Positions 50,389-60,559 are shown, counted from the stretch's first letter. The stretch: 64,000 nucleotides of DNA from Caenispirillum bisanense (GCF_900230255.1 NZ_OCNJ01000006.1:186001-250000); one strand, 5' to 3'. The notes: a model not told the origin generated them from the sequence alone. Numbers and translations are program-made.

Positions 50389-51870
50389 CTAGCGGAACGC
50401 CGGCTCGTCGAAGCTGCGCAGCTTGCGCGAATGCAGGCTGCCCGCCCGCGCCTCGTGGCGCAGCAGCTCCATGGCGCGGATGCCGATCTGCAGGTGCTGG
50501 CCGACGCTGCGCTCGTAGAAGGCGTCGGCCATGCCCGGCAGCTTGATCTCGCCGTGCAGCGGCCGGTCGGAGACGCATAGCAGCGTCCCGTAGGGCACCC
50601 GGAAGCGATAGCCGTTGGCGGCGATGGTCGCCGACTCCATGTCGATGGCGATGGCGCGCGACTGGTTGAAGCGCTGCGCCAGGCGGTCGATGCGCAGTTC
50701 CCAGTTGCGGTCGTCGGTGGTGACCACGGTGCCGGTGCGGAACCGTTCCTTCAACTGCTTGCCGCGCAGGTCGGTGACCGCCGAGACGGCGCCGGCCAGC
50801 GCCACCTGCACCTCGGCGATGGTCGGCAGCGGGATCTCCGTCGGCAGGATCTGGTCGAGCACGTGGTCGTCGCGCAGGTAGGCATGCGCCAGCACGTAGT
50901 CGCCCAGGCGCTGGCTGCCGCGCAGGCCGCCGCAGTGCCCGACCATGAGCCAGACATGGGACCGCAGCACGGCCAGATGGTCGGTCACGGTCTTGGCGTT
51001 GGACGGGCCGACGCCGATGTTCACGAGCGTGATGCCGCTGCGGCCCTCGCGCACCAGGTGGTAGGCCGGCATCTGCGGCGGCTTGGTGATGGGCGGGCGG
51101 TCCGGCTCGGCACCGCGGCGGGTGACGCGGTCGCCGGGCTCGACCAGGGCGAGGTACTCGCCGGCCTCGACGCCCCGGCGGCCGAGTTCAATGAATTCAT
51201 CGACATAGCGCTGATAGTTGGTGAACAGCACGAAGTGCTGGAAGTGCTCGGGCGAGGTGGCGGTGTAGTGCCGCAGGCGCTGCAGGCTGTAGTCGACGCG
51301 CTCGGCCGGGAACAGCGACAGGGGCATGACCTGGCCGGGCTGGTGCACCTCGCGCCCGTCGGCGATGTCGTCGTTGGTGCCGACCAGGTTGGGCAGGGCG
51401 AAGGCGTGCCGCAGGGCCTGCCGCTGGTCCGGCGTCACCCCGGCGGCGGCCTCGCGCTCCAGGCCGAAGGTGAGCGGAATCGGCGTGCGGCTGAGGCCGA
51501 CGTGGAACACCGCCGCGTGGTTCTCCACCAGCAGCGTCATCTGCTCCATCAGGTAGTCGGCGAACAGGCGCGGGTCGGTGATGGTGGTGCCGTGCAGCCC
51601 CGGCGAGGTGACCTTGCCGAAAGCCAGGTTGGTCTTGGGCTGCAGGGCCGATGCCGCGATCTCGGCGCAGAGGTAGGGGTAGACCACGCGCCGCGCCGGC
51701 CGGTCGAGGGCGCCGCGGGCGAAGGCGGCGAAATCCTCGCGCAGGACGGCGATCTGGTCGTCGTAGAGGCGGGTCAGGCGGTCGAGGGCTTCGGCGGGGC
51801 CCTCGCAGCGGCGCAGCCGGTCGGCCGGCACGGCATCGAGGGTGGTGGGCAGCAAGGGATTGTGATCCAT
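50389..51870 (-). CDS. amn: AMP nucleosidase
   Basis: 493 residues, close to E. coli Amn (484). N-terminal Amn-specific domain (LTRLYDDQIAVLREDFAAFA), then a nucleoside-phosphorylase fold: GITLVNIGVGPSNAKTVTDH, MVGHCGGLRGSQRLGDYVLA, and AIDMESATIAANGYRFRVPY with the purine/ribose-binding Glu. It hydrolyses AMP to adenine and ribose 5-phosphate. It is divergent from the EEP-family gene; the 262-nt gap contains no other gene I can see. Confidence 0.94.
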   Translation of the reverse strand: MDHNPLLPTTLDAVPADRLRRCEGPAEALDRLTRLYDDQIAVLREDFAAFARGALDRPARRVVYPYLCAEIAASALQPKTNLAFGKVTSPGLHGTTITDPRLFADYLMEQMTLLVENHAAVFHVGLSRTPIPLTFGLEREAAAGVTPDQRQALRHAFALPNLVGTNDDIADGREVHQPGQVMPLSLFPAERVDYSLQRLRHYTATSPEHFQHFVLFTNYQRYVDEFIELGRRGVEAGEYLALVEPGDRVTRRGAEPDRPPITKPPQMPAYHLVREGRSGITLVNIGVGPSNAKTVTDHLAVLRSHVWLMVGHCGGLRGSQRLGDYVLAHAYLRDDHVLDQILPTEIPLPTIAEVQVALAGAVSAVTDLRGKQLKERFRTGTVVTTDDRNWELRIDRLAQRFNQSRAIAIDMESATIAANGYRFRVPYGTLLCVSDRPLHGEIKLPGMADAFYERSVGQHLQIGIRAMELLRHEARAGSLHSRKLRSFDEPAFR

Positions 51871-52132
51871 GTCGATTTTCGCGGTCCGTCTATCCTCTCC
51901 CCAATCTGGGGCGGCGCCGGCCCGACGTCAGCCCCGCAGCGCCAAGGTAGGCCTTGACGCGACACTTTCCGGCCCGCATACCGGACGAGGTAGACAGAAG
52001 GAAGAGGCCGCCACCCATGGGGACAAGGCGGCCGTGGCGGGGGAGACGCCGGATCCGTGTCGCCGCGTCGGCCGCCCCTCGGGCGTTGGCATGGCAGACC
52101 CCACGACCGAGCGCAGAGGGAGCGGCCGAACT

Positions 52133-52885
52133 TTGACCATCACGGTGGCCTCCTACAACATCCACAAGAGCGTCGGCTCCGACGGCCAGCGGCGGCCGGA
52201 GCGCATCTTTTCCGTGCTGGCCGAACTGGACGCCGACATCGTCGCCCTGCAGGAGGTGGACCGCCGCTTCGGCGCCCGCGCCACCACCTTCGAGGCCGAG
52301 CAGCTGGAGCACGCCACCGGCTACCGCCTGGTGCGCCACGCGGTGCGGCCGCTGTCGAGCGGCTGGCACGGCAACGCCGTCCTGGTGCGCGGCGGCATCG
52401 AACCGCTGCAGGGCAAGCGCATCACCCTGCCCGCCCTGGAGCCGCGCGGGGCGCTGATGGTGGACCTGGACGTCGGCGCGGCCGACCCGCTGCGCGTCGT
52501 CGCCGCCCACCTCGGCCTCATCGGCCGGTTCCGCAAGCGGCAAGCGGAAGCCATCCTGGAAGCGCTGGCCGCCGACGAGCGCCGCCTGCCGACGGTGGTC
52601 ATGGGCGACCTGAACGAATGGAGCGCCCGCGGCGGCTGCCTGAGGGTGTTTTCGCAGAAGCTGTGCGTCAACGCCCCCGGCCCGAGCTTCCCGGCGCGGC
52701 GGCCGCTGTTCGGGCTCGACCGCATCATCACCAGCGACGACGTCGAGGTGGTGCGCACCGCGGTCCATCACACGGCGACGGCGCGCGAGGCCTCCGACCA
52801 CCTGCCGGTCACCGCCGAACTGCGGCTGCCGGAGGCGGCGCAGGCCATGAGCAGCCTCGCGAAACGGGTGGGCAGCGGCGGGTGA
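52133..52885 (+). CDS. Endonuclease/exonuclease/phosphatase (EEP) family hydrolase
   Basis: 250 residues from a TTG at 52133, preferred because GAGGGAG lies about 10 nt upstream and the protein then begins at the fold (TITVASYNIHKSVG); an ATG at 52091 would add 14 residues without a ribosome-binding site. EEP motifs: ASYNIHK, IVALQEVDRR, VVAAHLGL, VVMGDLNEW and SDHLPVTAEL. Small stand-alone members act on phospholipids, nucleic acids or other phosphodiesters. Substrate not predictable here. Confidence 0.82.
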   Translation: MTITVASYNIHKSVGSDGQRRPERIFSVLAELDADIVALQEVDRRFGARATTFEAEQLEHATGYRLVRHAVRPLSSGWHGNAVLVRGGIEPLQGKRITLPALEPRGALMVDLDVGAADPLRVVAAHLGLIGRFRKRQAEAILEALAADERRLPTVVMGDLNEWSARGGCLRVFSQKLCVNAPGPSFPARRPLFGLDRIITSDDVEVVRTAVHHTATAREASDHLPVTAELRLPEAAQAMSSLAKRVGSGG

Positions 52886-53067
52886 CGCCGCCCCGCCGGA
52901 ATCTTTTCCCCGCATCCATTGCAATATTTCACGGCATACCTTATATTCCAGACCATCGAACTTGCCGACGGCTAAATCTTCGACGCTCTGCGCCGTCTAT
53001 TTCTCCTGACGTGATTTGATACGCCCGGCAATATCGCCGGAACCAACTCCATCGGGAGATAGGCGCC

Positions 53068-53277
53068 ATGACCATCGGCACCGTGAAGTTTTTCAATGCG
53101 ACCAAGGGCTACGGCTTCATCCAGCCGGAAGACGGCACCCAGGACGTGTTCGTCCACATCTCCGCCGTCGAGCGCGCTGGCATGTCCGGCCTGAACGAAG
53201 GCCAGAAGGTGTCCTTCGACGCCGTGCGCGACCCGCGCAAGGGCAAGACGGCCGCGGAAAATCTCCAGGCCGTGTAA
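53068..53277 (+). CDS. cspA: Cold-shock-domain RNA-binding protein (CspA family)
   Basis: 69 residues with both RNP motifs: TVKFFNATKGYGFIQPEDG and DVFVHISAVERAG. GGGAG lies 9 nt before the ATG. The 182-nt gap upstream (52886-53067) probably carries a structured 5' leader, including a CCGGC/GCCGG hairpin near the ribosome-binding site, as is common for csp genes. By family it is a single-stranded nucleic-acid chaperone. A terminator follows at 53301-53324. Confidence 0.95.
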   Translation: MTIGTVKFFNATKGYGFIQPEDGTQDVFVHISAVERAGMSGLNEGQKVSFDAVRDPRKGKTAAENLQAV

Positions 53278-53300
53278 CGGTTCACGCTTCCGCGTGTAGG

Positions 53301-53324
53301 ACAGGGCGGCCTCGGCCGCCCTGT
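53301..53324 (+). terminator. Terminator after cspA
   Basis: An 11-bp perfect stem ACAGGGCGGCC/GGCCGCCCTGT (53301-53311 and 53314-53324), followed by TCCGTTTCTG. The two arms are separated by only two bases, so the top pairs must open to form the loop. Confidence 0.65.
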
Positions 53325-53360
53325 TCCGTTTCTGCTCCGACATGAAAGAAAGGCGCTCCC

Positions 53361-53555
53361 ATGCAGACGCACAAGTTCAGGATCGGGCAACAGTTGCAGT
53401 TCAACCCCAGCCGTCACGAGCACGAGGACGGCAGCGGCCTGGTCGAGGTCACGCGCCTCCTGCCGTTCGAGGGCAGCGAACTGCAGTATCGCATCAAGAA
53501 CCGCAGCACCGGCCGCGAGCGCGTGGTGCGCGAGGGGCAGCTCAACCAGCCCTGA
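53361..53555 (+). CDS. Small basic hypothetical protein
   Basis: 64 residues (MQTHKFRIGQQLQFNPSRHE, LQYRIKNRSTGRERVVREGQ). It resembles short beta-barrel proteins found in alphaproteobacteria (HKFRIGQ start), known to me only as hypothetical. AAAGGCG lies upstream of the ATG. It is the same strand as cspA but after its terminator. Confidence 0.65.
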   Translation: MQTHKFRIGQQLQFNPSRHEHEDGSGLVEVTRLLPFEGSELQYRIKNRSTGRERVVREGQLNQP

Positions 53556-53582
53556 CCGGCCGACCGACGGGGCCGCGGCGCA

Positions 53583-54389
53583 TCAGCCGCGGCGGCCCGT
53601 CAGCAGTGCCGCCAGCGGGCTGACGGCGAAGACCGCCACCGCCGCCGCCACCACCGAAGGCCCCGCCGGCGTGTCCCACCGGGCGCTCGCCACCAGCCCC
53701 AGCACCACCGCCACCGCGCCGATGCCGGCCGCGAACACAGCCATGGCCTCGGGCGAGGCGGCGAAGCGCCGGGCCGCCGCGGCCGGGATGATGAGCATGG
53801 CGGTGATGAGCAGCACGCCGATGATCTTCATGGCGACCGCCACCACCAGCGCGATCAGCAGCATGAAGGCCACCTGCACGGCCAGCACCGGCACCCCTTC
53901 GGCCTGCGCCACCTCGGGCGAGACGGTGGTGGCCAGCAGCGGGCGCCACAGGACCACCAGCATCGCCAGCGCCGTCAGCCCGCCGCCCCAGATCCACGCC
54001 AGGTCCGCCGGCATGACGGCCAGGATGTCGCCGAACAGGTAGGCCATCAGGTCGACGCGCACCGACTCCATGGTCGCGAGCAGGATGACGCCCACCGACA
54101 GCGCACCGTGGCTGAAAATTCCGAGCAGGGTGTCGGAGGCATGGCGTCCGCGCCGGCCGAGCACGGTCAGGAACAGCACCAGCACCACCCCGACGCCGAC
54201 GATGCCCGCCACCGGCGTGATGCCGAACAGCAGGCCGAGGGCGACGCCGGTCAGCGCCGCGTGCGCCATGGTGTCGCCGAAATAGGCCATGCGCCGCCAC
54301 ACCACGAAACAGCCGAGCGGCCCCGCCACCAGGGCGACGCCGAGGCCGGCGGCCAGCGCCCGCAGGATGAAGTCTTCGAACAGGATCAC
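53583..54389 (-). CDS. znuB: Zinc ABC transporter permease
   Basis: 268 residues with about eight hydrophobic segments. ABC-3 family patterns: VWRRMAYFGDTMAHAALTGV, LLGIFSHGALSVGVILLATM, MKIIGVLLITAMLIIPAAAA. By family it forms the inner-membrane channel for Zn2+ (or Mn2+). Its ATG overlaps the stop of znuC by four bases. Order zur-znuC-znuB on the minus strand, with znuA divergent, is the classical arrangement. Confidence 0.93.
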   Translation of the reverse strand: MILFEDFILRALAAGLGVALVAGPLGCFVVWRRMAYFGDTMAHAALTGVALGLLFGITPVAGIVGVGVVLVLFLTVLGRRGRHASDTLLGIFSHGALSVGVILLATMESVRVDLMAYLFGDILAVMPADLAWIWGGGLTALAMLVVLWRPLLATTVSPEVAQAEGVPVLAVQVAFMLLIALVVAVAMKIIGVLLITAMLIIPAAAARRFAASPEAMAVFAAGIGAVAVVLGLVASARWDTPAGPSVVAAAVAVFAVSPLAALLTGRRG

Positions 54390-55183
54390 GGCCGGACCTC
54401 GTCGCTCGCGGTGGGGGCGTGCGTGTGCGCGTGCCCATGGTCGTGGTCGCAGGGCAGCGGGTTGCCGTGCAGGTCGTGGCCGTGGTCGTGGCGATGGCTG
54501 TAGATGGCGAATTCCGCCGCCGCCGGCCCGAACAGGCGGCGATACTCCGGGTCGCCGGCGACGGTGCGCGGGGCGCCGGCGCAGCAGACGTGATGCTGCA
54601 GGCAGATGACCCGGTCGGTCGCCGCCATCACCACGTGCAGGTCGTGGCTGATGAGCACGATGCCGCAGCCGCGGCGGTCGCGGATGGTGCGCAGCAGCTC
54701 GTAGAACTCGGCCTGGCCGGTCTGGTCGACGCCCTGGGTCGGCTCGTCGAGCACCAGCAGGTCGGGCCGGCGCAGCAGGGCGCGCGCCAGCAGTACGCGC
54801 TGCATCTCACCGCCCGACAGGCCGCTGACCGCCTTTTCGGCCAGATGCAGGCCGCCGACCTCCACCAGCGCCGCATCGACCTCCGCCCGGCTCGCCCGCT
54901 TGGTCAGCGTCACCAGGCGGCGCACGCCCAGCGGCAGCACCGGGTCGACGTGCAGCTTCTGCGGCAGGTAGCCCACCTGCAGGCCCGGCTTGCGCGTCAC
55001 CGTGCCGCCGTCGGGCGCCAGCACGCCCAGCAGCACGCGCACCAGCGTCGTCTTGCCTGCGCCGTTGGGGCCGACGATGGTGACGATCTCGCCGGCGCCG
55101 ACGTGGATGTCGACATTGGAGAGGATGGCGGTGCCCTGCCGCGTCAGCGACAGGCCGCGCCCCTCGATCAGGAGTTGGGTCAT
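54386..55183 (-). CDS. znuC: Zinc ABC transporter ATP-binding protein
   Basis: 265 residues. Walker A GPNGAGKTT, signature LSGGEMQRVLLARALL, Walker B LLVLDEPTQGVD, switch His in ISHDLHVVM. The C-terminal tail is rich in His (YSHRHDHGHDLHG, HDHGHAHTHAPT), as often seen in zinc-linked ZnuC proteins. It overlaps zur upstream and znuB downstream by four bases each. Confidence 0.93.
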   Translation of the reverse strand: MTQLLIEGRGLSLTRQGTAILSNVDIHVGAGEIVTIVGPNGAGKTTLVRVLLGVLAPDGGTVTRKPGLQVGYLPQKLHVDPVLPLGVRRLVTLTKRASRAEVDAALVEVGGLHLAEKAVSGLSGGEMQRVLLARALLRRPDLLVLDEPTQGVDQTGQAEFYELLRTIRDRRGCGIVLISHDLHVVMAATDRVICLQHHVCCAGAPRTVAGDPEYRRLFGPAAAEFAIYSHRHDHGHDLHGNPLPCDHDHGHAHTHAPTASDEVRP

Positions 55184-55695
55184 TCGGGCTCTTCTTCAGG
55201 CGGCAGGTCGCGGCACAGCGGGCACAGGCCCTCCGCCTCGACCACCGCGGACAGCATGGTGAAGCCGGCGCGCGCCGCCGCCTCGGCCAGATCCTGCGTC
55301 AGGCGCTCGCCGGTCAGTTCCGCCACGGCGCCGCACCGGCGGCAGATGAGGAACTGGGCGCGGTGGTCGTCGCGCGGGCGGACGCAGCCGACGAAGGCGT
55401 TCAGGCTGGCGATGCGGTGCACCAGCCCCTGCTCCACCAGGAAATCCAACGCGCGATAGACCGCCGGCGGTGCCGCCTTCTTGCCGGTGGCGCCGGCGTT
55501 GAGACGATCGAGCAGGTCGTAGGCGCCGACCGCCCGGTGGCCTTCCGTCAGCAGCAATTCCAGCACGCGGCGGCGCACGTCGGTCAGGCGGGCGCCGCGG
55601 GCGCGGCACAGCTCCTCCGCCTGGGCGAGGCCGGCGGCGACGCAGGCGGCGTGATCGTGGTCGGGGGCGGGAAAGGCGTGGGGTGCGGCGGTCAT
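55180..55695 (-). CDS. zur: Zinc uptake regulator, Fur family
   Basis: 171 residues from ATG 55695. Winged-helix Fur pattern: LTDVRRRVLELLLTEGHRAV, PPAVYRALDFLVEQGLVHRI, then two Cys pairs (CRRCGAV and CPLCRD) for the structural zinc, and HRAQFLICRRCG. By family it represses zinc uptake genes when zinc is sufficient. It heads the zur-znuC-znuB operon and faces znuA across a 90-nt gap with a candidate Zur box. Confidence 0.92.
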   Translation of the reverse strand: MTAAPHAFPAPDHDHAACVAAGLAQAEELCRARGARLTDVRRRVLELLLTEGHRAVGAYDLLDRLNAGATGKKAAPPAVYRALDFLVEQGLVHRIASLNAFVGCVRPRDDHRAQFLICRRCGAVAELTGERLTQDLAEAAARAGFTMLSAVVEAEGLCPLCRDLPPEEEPE

Positions 55696-55730
55696 GGGGC
55701 GTAGGGGCTGCGGCGGGGGCTTGCGGTGCG

Positions 55731-55749
55731 AATGATATAATGTAACATG
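55731..55749. promoter_or_regulatory. Candidate Zur box between zur and znuA
   Basis: AATGATATAATGTAACATG is an imperfect AT-rich dyad in a GC-rich setting and resembles the ATGTTATANTATAACAT-type Zur site of proteobacteria. It lies in the shared promoter region. Confidence 0.65.
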
Positions 55750-55785
55750 CCGGCACGACAAGCCGAACCAGCAGGAGCCTAAGCC

Positions 55786-56853
55786 ATGCCTTCGCCGCGT
55801 GCATCCCTCTTCGTCACCACCGCGCTCGCCGCCGCCGCGTTTCTGCCGGCCGCGGCGCTGGCCGAGGTGCCGAAGGTGGTCACGACCGTCAAGCCGCTGC
55901 ACTCCCTCGCGGCGGCGGTGATGCAGGGGGTCGGCGAGCCCGAGCTGCTGCTGCCGCCCGGCGCCAGCCCGCACGACTACGCCCTGAAGCCCTCCGACGC
56001 CCGCGCCCTCGATCAGGCCGACGTGGTGTTCTGGGTGGGGGCGCCGCTCGAAGCCTTCCTCACCAAGCCGGTGCAGTCCCTGGCCGGCGATGCCCGCGTG
56101 GTCGCCCTGGCGAGCGCGCCCGGCCTGACCCTGCTGCCGACCCGCGTCGGCGGCGCCTGGGAGGCCCATGCGCACGAGCACGACGACCACGCACACGACG
56201 ACGAGCATGGTCATGCCGACGCCCATGACCACGAAAAGGCCCACCCCGCCGGCCACGACGAGCACGGCCACGATCACGACCACATCGATCCCCTGCCCGC
56301 CCTGGACGCCGACGCCGCCGAACTGCCGCCGAACACCGATGCCCACGTCTGGCTCGATCCCGACAACGCCGCCGTGATCGCGCGCACCATGGCGGGCGTC
56401 CTCGCCGAGGCCGATGCCGCCAACGCCGCGACCTACCGCGCCAATGCCGAAGCCGTGGCGGAGCGCATCGCCGCCCTGACGCAGGAGCTGACCGTCCGCC
56501 TGCAGCCGGTGGCCGGGGTTCCCTACGTGGTGTTCCACGACGCCTACCAATACCTGGAGCACGACGTCGGCCTCACCCCCGTCGGCTCCATCACCGTCGA
56601 GCCGGGCCGCCCCGTCGGCGCCCGCCGCATCGCCGAGCTGCGCGACAAGGTGACGGACCTGAAAGCCACCTGCGTCTTCGCCGAACCGCAGTTCGAACCG
56701 CGCCTGGTGGCCACCATCACCGAGGGAACGGCGGCGCGGGCCGGTGTGCTCGACCCCCTCGGCACCGACATCCCGCCCGGCCCCGGCATGTACGAGGCGC
56801 TGATGCGCGGCATGGCGGACTCGCTGCTGGAGTGCCTCGCGCCCAAGGGGTGA
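55786..56853 (+). CDS. znuA: Periplasmic zinc-binding protein
   Basis: 355 residues. Signal peptide to about residue 26. The TroA/ZnuA fold has metal ligands in LLPPGASPHDYALKP (His) and in TDAHVWLDPDNA and VFHDAYQYLE. A His/Asp-rich charged loop (about 127-167) holds many HD pairs, characteristic of zinc-specific ZnuA. It captures Zn2+ in the periplasm for ZnuBC. Divergent from zur. Confidence 0.94.
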   Translation: MPSPRASLFVTTALAAAAFLPAAALAEVPKVVTTVKPLHSLAAAVMQGVGEPELLLPPGASPHDYALKPSDARALDQADVVFWVGAPLEAFLTKPVQSLAGDARVVALASAPGLTLLPTRVGGAWEAHAHEHDDHAHDDEHGHADAHDHEKAHPAGHDEHGHDHDHIDPLPALDADAAELPPNTDAHVWLDPDNAAVIARTMAGVLAEADAANAATYRANAEAVAERIAALTQELTVRLQPVAGVPYVVFHDAYQYLEHDVGLTPVGSITVEPGRPVGARRIAELRDKVTDLKATCVFAEPQFEPRLVATITEGTAARAGVLDPLGTDIPPGPGMYEALMRGMADSLLECLAPKG

Positions 56854-56913
56854 CCGGCGCCCGCGCGCCCGCTATAACCGCGCCATCTCGCGATTGACGG
56901 GGAGGCGCGGCCG

Positions 56914-58230
56914 GTGGTGAGCGACGACATGCCGACGGACGGCGGGCGAATGCCCTGGTTCCGCCGCGCCGACCCGGCACCCGCCGGCCCGGTGGCGGTG
57001 CTCGGCGGCGGCATCGGCGGTACCGCCGTCGCCGATGCCCTGCGGCGGGCCGGGCGCGAAGCCGTGATCCTGGAGGCCGGCCCCGCCCTCGCCCGCGACG
57101 GCTCGGGCAATCCCTCCGCCCTCATGAAGCCGCGCCTGACGCCCGACGGCCACCCCTACGGCCGCTTCCACGCCCAGGCCTGGCTGCACGCCCTGCACCG
57201 CTACGACGCCCTGCCCGCCGCCGTCTGGCGCGAGGGCCGCGGCGTGCTGGCGGCGGCGCGCGATGCGGCGGAGGTGGCGGAGCAGGAGCATCTGGTCGCC
57301 GCCCTGCGCTGGCCGGCGGAGGAGGTGCGCCGGGTGGATGCCGTCGAGGCGCTGGCCCTGTCCGGCTGCCCGACGCCGCTCGGCGGGCTGTGGTTCGGCC
57401 GCGCCGGCTGCCTGCATCCGCAACTGCTCTGCCCTGCCCTCGCTGCAGGTTGCGAGGTGCGCACCGGCGTCCGCGTCGCCGCCTTCGCCCGCGCGGGCGA
57501 CGGCTGGGTGCTGCGCGACGATGGCGGCGCGCCGATCCTGGAAGCCGCCGCCGTGGTGCTGGCAGCCGGGGCCGCCCTGCCGGAGCTATGGCCCGCCGCC
57601 GACTGGCCGCTCGGCAAGAGCCGCGGCCAGATCACCTTCCTGCCCGCCAGCGAGGCCGGACCGCGCCGCGCCGTCAGTTTCGGCGGCTACCTGACCGCCC
57701 CCTTCACCGACGAGGACGGCCGCCCCATCCACGCCCTCGGCGCCACCTACGACCGCTGGCGTCACCGCCCCGACGACTGGCGCCCGGTGCGGCCGGAGGA
57801 TCACGCCCGCAACCTCGCCCTGCTGGCCGAGCATCTGCCGGACGCGGCGGCGCGGTTGGGGGCGGAGCCCATCGGCGGGCGGGCGGGCCTGCGCTGCACC
57901 ATCCCCGACCACATGCCGCTGGCCGGTCCCGTGCACGACGCCGCCGCCTTCCGCACCGCCTTCGCCGACCTGCACCACGGCCGCCGGCCGCAGGCTTACC
58001 CGCCGGCGCCCTACGTGCCCGGCCTCTTCGTGCTCGGGGCCTTGGGGTCGCGGGGTTTCCAGACGGCGCCGCTGGCGGCGGAGGTGGTGGCGGCGGAAAT
58101 CACCGGCGCGCCCTGCCCGGTGGACGCCGACATCGCCGCGGCCTTGCACCCCGCCCGCTTCGAGGTGCGTCACCTGAAACATCCGCCGCAGCGCCGCGCG
58201 GTGGAGGAGAAAAAGAAGCAGAAGCGCTGA
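56914..58230 (+). CDS. mnmC: FAD-dependent tRNA U34 oxidoreductase domain protein (MnmC C-terminal type)
   Basis: 438 residues from GTG 56914; the next codon is also GTG. FAD-binding VAVLGGGIGGTAVADALRRA, then GNPSALMKPRLTPDGHPYG, LHPQLLCPAL, and the C-terminal YVPGLFVLGALGSRGFQTAP typical of the MnmC oxidase half. The N-terminal methyltransferase domain of enterobacterial MnmC is absent, as in other bacteria with split enzymes. By family it converts cmnm5(s2)U34 to nm5(s2)U34 in tRNA. It ends with a lysine-rich tail. Confidence 0.85.
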   Translation: MVSDDMPTDGGRMPWFRRADPAPAGPVAVLGGGIGGTAVADALRRAGREAVILEAGPALARDGSGNPSALMKPRLTPDGHPYGRFHAQAWLHALHRYDALPAAVWREGRGVLAAARDAAEVAEQEHLVAALRWPAEEVRRVDAVEALALSGCPTPLGGLWFGRAGCLHPQLLCPALAAGCEVRTGVRVAAFARAGDGWVLRDDGGAPILEAAAVVLAAGAALPELWPAADWPLGKSRGQITFLPASEAGPRRAVSFGGYLTAPFTDEDGRPIHALGATYDRWRHRPDDWRPVRPEDHARNLALLAEHLPDAAARLGAEPIGGRAGLRCTIPDHMPLAGPVHDAAAFRTAFADLHHGRRPQAYPPAPYVPGLFVLGALGSRGFQTAPLAAEVVAAEITGAPCPVDADIAAALHPARFEVRHLKHPPQRRAVEEKKKQKR

Positions 58231-58373
58231 AATAAACCATCGTTGTTCTACGGCTATACCATAGTGGATGCCGGCAGCGACCTCGGACTTTCATCATCTC
58301 TTCATTGGCCGAAAGATCGGCCGCCCTTTACCACCATCGGAAAAACACCCCCTTCCCCCGAATGGTGGTACCG

Positions 58374-60371
58374 ATGTCCTCCCAATCTTTCTCCGGGCGC
58401 CTGATCGGTGCCTTTTCCCGCATTTCCATTCGCGCCCGCATCGTCGTGCTCGTCGTGGCCGCCATCGCCGTGATGACCGCCATGGCGGCGGCCTCGTGGC
58501 TCGGCCAGCGGCAGATCGACCAGGCGGCGGCGCAGCTCGCCCGCGTCGAGCGCATCGGCGAGGCGACCCATGCCGTCGCCGTCGGGCTGGAGCGGGTAAA
58601 GCGCGACGAGCGCGCCTTCCTGGCCGCCGGTGACGCCGCCGCCGCCGACCGCACCCGCGCCACCCTCGCCGCGCTGAAGGGGGAACTGGCGGCCCTGGCG
58701 GCGGAAGGGGGCGAGGCCGCCCGCGCGGCGGAGGACCTGAGCACGACGCTGGCCTCGGCCGCCGAGCGCTTCTCCGCCGTGGAAACCATGCGCCGCCGCC
58801 TCGGCCTCACCCGCGACGACGGCCTCACGGCGGAGTTGCGCGGCACCGTGCAGGCGGTGGAGATCGAACTCGCCAAGTGGCCGAGCGTCGAGGCCATCGA
58901 AAAGCTGAAGGTGCTGCTGCTGTCCATGCGGCGGTTCGAGCTGGACTTCATGCTGGCGCCCGACCAGACGCTCATCGACCGCCACCGCAAGCCGTACAAC
59001 GAGTTCGACTTCGCGCTCATGGCAGCACCCATGGACGACGACAGCCGCACCGCCTTCGGCACGCTGCTCACCGCCTACCGCAAGACGCTGGAAACCTATG
59101 CGGCGACACGGCTGGAACTGGACGCCGCCGCCCAGGCGCTGGAGGCCGAGATCGATTCCACGGCGCCGCTGTTCGACCGCCTCGCCGCCGCCACGGACGC
59201 CGCGGCCGAAGCGGCCCGCGCCAGCCAGGACGATGCGCGCACGCGCATGCTGACCATCATCCTCGGCGCCGGCGGCATCGGCGTCGCCCTGTTCGCCGTC
59301 TTCGGCACGGTCACCGCGCTCAGCCTGCTGCGGCCGCTGCGCGGCATCCAGGTCGCCATGCAGGGGCTCGCCGAGGGCGATCACGGCGTCGTCGTGCCGG
59401 GCACCGGCCTGCGCGACGAGATCGGCGCCATGGCCCGCGAGATCGAGGTGTTCAAGCAGACCGCCGTCGAAGCCGCCCGCCTGAAGGCCGAGGAACAGGC
59501 CCGCGAGCGCCAGGCCCGCGAAGCCCGCGCCGCCGAGATGGCCGCCCTCGCCGCCGCCCTGGAGGAGACGGTGCAGGCCGTCGCCACCTCCGTCGCCGCC
59601 CACGCCGGCCAGATGCGCGGCATGGCCGAAGGCATGGTCGGCGCGGTGGAAACCACGCGCGGCCACGGCGGCGCCATGACCGACCTCGCCTCCGCCACCC
59701 ATGCCTCCATCACCGAAGTGGAACAGGCGACCGAAAGCCTCGCCGCCGCCATCGCCGAGATCACCGGCGAAGTCGACGAGACCAGCCGCATCGTCAAGGC
59801 CGCCGCCGACGAGGCCGACCGCACCACGGACATCGTCACCGGCCTGACCGGCGCCGCCGACCGCATCGGCGAGGTGGTGGCCATGATCGACAGCATCGCC
59901 GCCCAGACCAACATGCTCGCCCTGAACGCGACCATCGAGGCCGCCCGCGCCGGCGCCGCCGGCAAGGGCTTCGCCGTGGTCGCCGGCGAGGTGAAGACGC
60001 TCGCCCACCAGACCAGCATGGCGACCGGCGAGATCGCGGCGCAGATCCAGGCGGTGCAGCAGGCCACCCGCGACGCCGCCGACGCCATCGGCCACATCGT
60101 CGAGACCATCGTGCGCACCGACCGCATGACCACCACCATCCTGGCGCAGGTCGAACGCCAGAGCGCCTCGACCACCGCCATCCTCGCCTCGTTGCGCCGC
60201 GCCGTCGCCAATACCCACGCGGTGGAGGATCGCCTCGGCGCCGTCAACGGCGCGGCGGAAGCCACCGGGCACGACGCCCGCCAGGTGCTCGATGCCTCCG
60301 ACCGCCTCAGCACCGAGGCGGAGCGCCTACAGGCGGAGGTGACCGCCTTCCTCGGCAAGATGCGGGCCTGA
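58374..60371 (+). CDS. Methyl-accepting chemotaxis protein
   Basis: 665 residues from ATG 58374; an ATG at 58362 is also possible. TM1 about 21-43, a helical periplasmic domain (44-290, with [20 protein letters not shown] as in helical bimodular sensors), TM2 from about 292, HAMP (318-370) and a signalling domain. The highly conserved hairpin tip is seen: [20 protein letters not shown] followed by [20 protein letters not shown]. By family it signals to CheA. No che genes adjoin it. Ligand unknown. Confidence 0.93.
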   Translation: MSSQSFSGRLIGAFSRISIRARIVVLVVAAIAVMTAMAAASWLGQRQIDQAAAQLARVERIGEATHAVAVGLERVKRDERAFLAAGDAAAADRTRATLAALKGELAALAAEGGEAARAAEDLSTTLASAAERFSAVETMRRRLGLTRDDGLTAELRGTVQAVEIELAKWPSVEAIEKLKVLLLSMRRFELDFMLAPDQTLIDRHRKPYNEFDFALMAAPMDDDSRTAFGTLLTAYRKTLETYAATRLELDAAAQALEAEIDSTAPLFDRLAAATDAAAEAARASQDDARTRMLTIILGAGGIGVALFAVFGTVTALSLLRPLRGIQVAMQGLAEGDHGVVVPGTGLRDEIGAMAREIEVFKQTAVEAARLKAEEQARERQAREARAAEMAALAAALEETVQAVATSVAAHAGQMRGMAEGMVGAVETTRGHGGAMTDLASATHASITEVEQATESLAAAIAEITGEVDETSRIVKAAADEADRTTDIVTGLTGAADRIGEVVAMIDSIAAQTNMLALNATIEAARAGAAGKGFAVVAGEVKTLAHQTSMATGEIAAQIQAVQQATRDAADAIGHIVETIVRTDRMTTTILAQVERQSASTTAILASLRRAVANTHAVEDRLGAVNGAAEATGHDARQVLDASDRLSTEAERLQAEVTAFLGKMRA

Positions 60372-60559
60372 CGGCGCGGCGGAGTGAACGCCGCAGCGTC
60401 CGCTCCGCCGTTTCCCGACAGGAAAACTCTCGGCGTATTTCATTATTGCTGTTCACATATCGCCGCGACGGTTGTACAGTCGCGCCCTCACTCGCCGCCG
60501 GCCGCGTTTCGCCGGCCGGCGGCGGGGCACGGTTCGACCTCCAACAGTCGCAGGTGAGC

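Noticed and set aside
58302-60272. 656-residue leftward frame opposite the chemoreceptor gene
   Set aside because: Gly/Asp-rich antisense shadow of the chemoreceptor gene.
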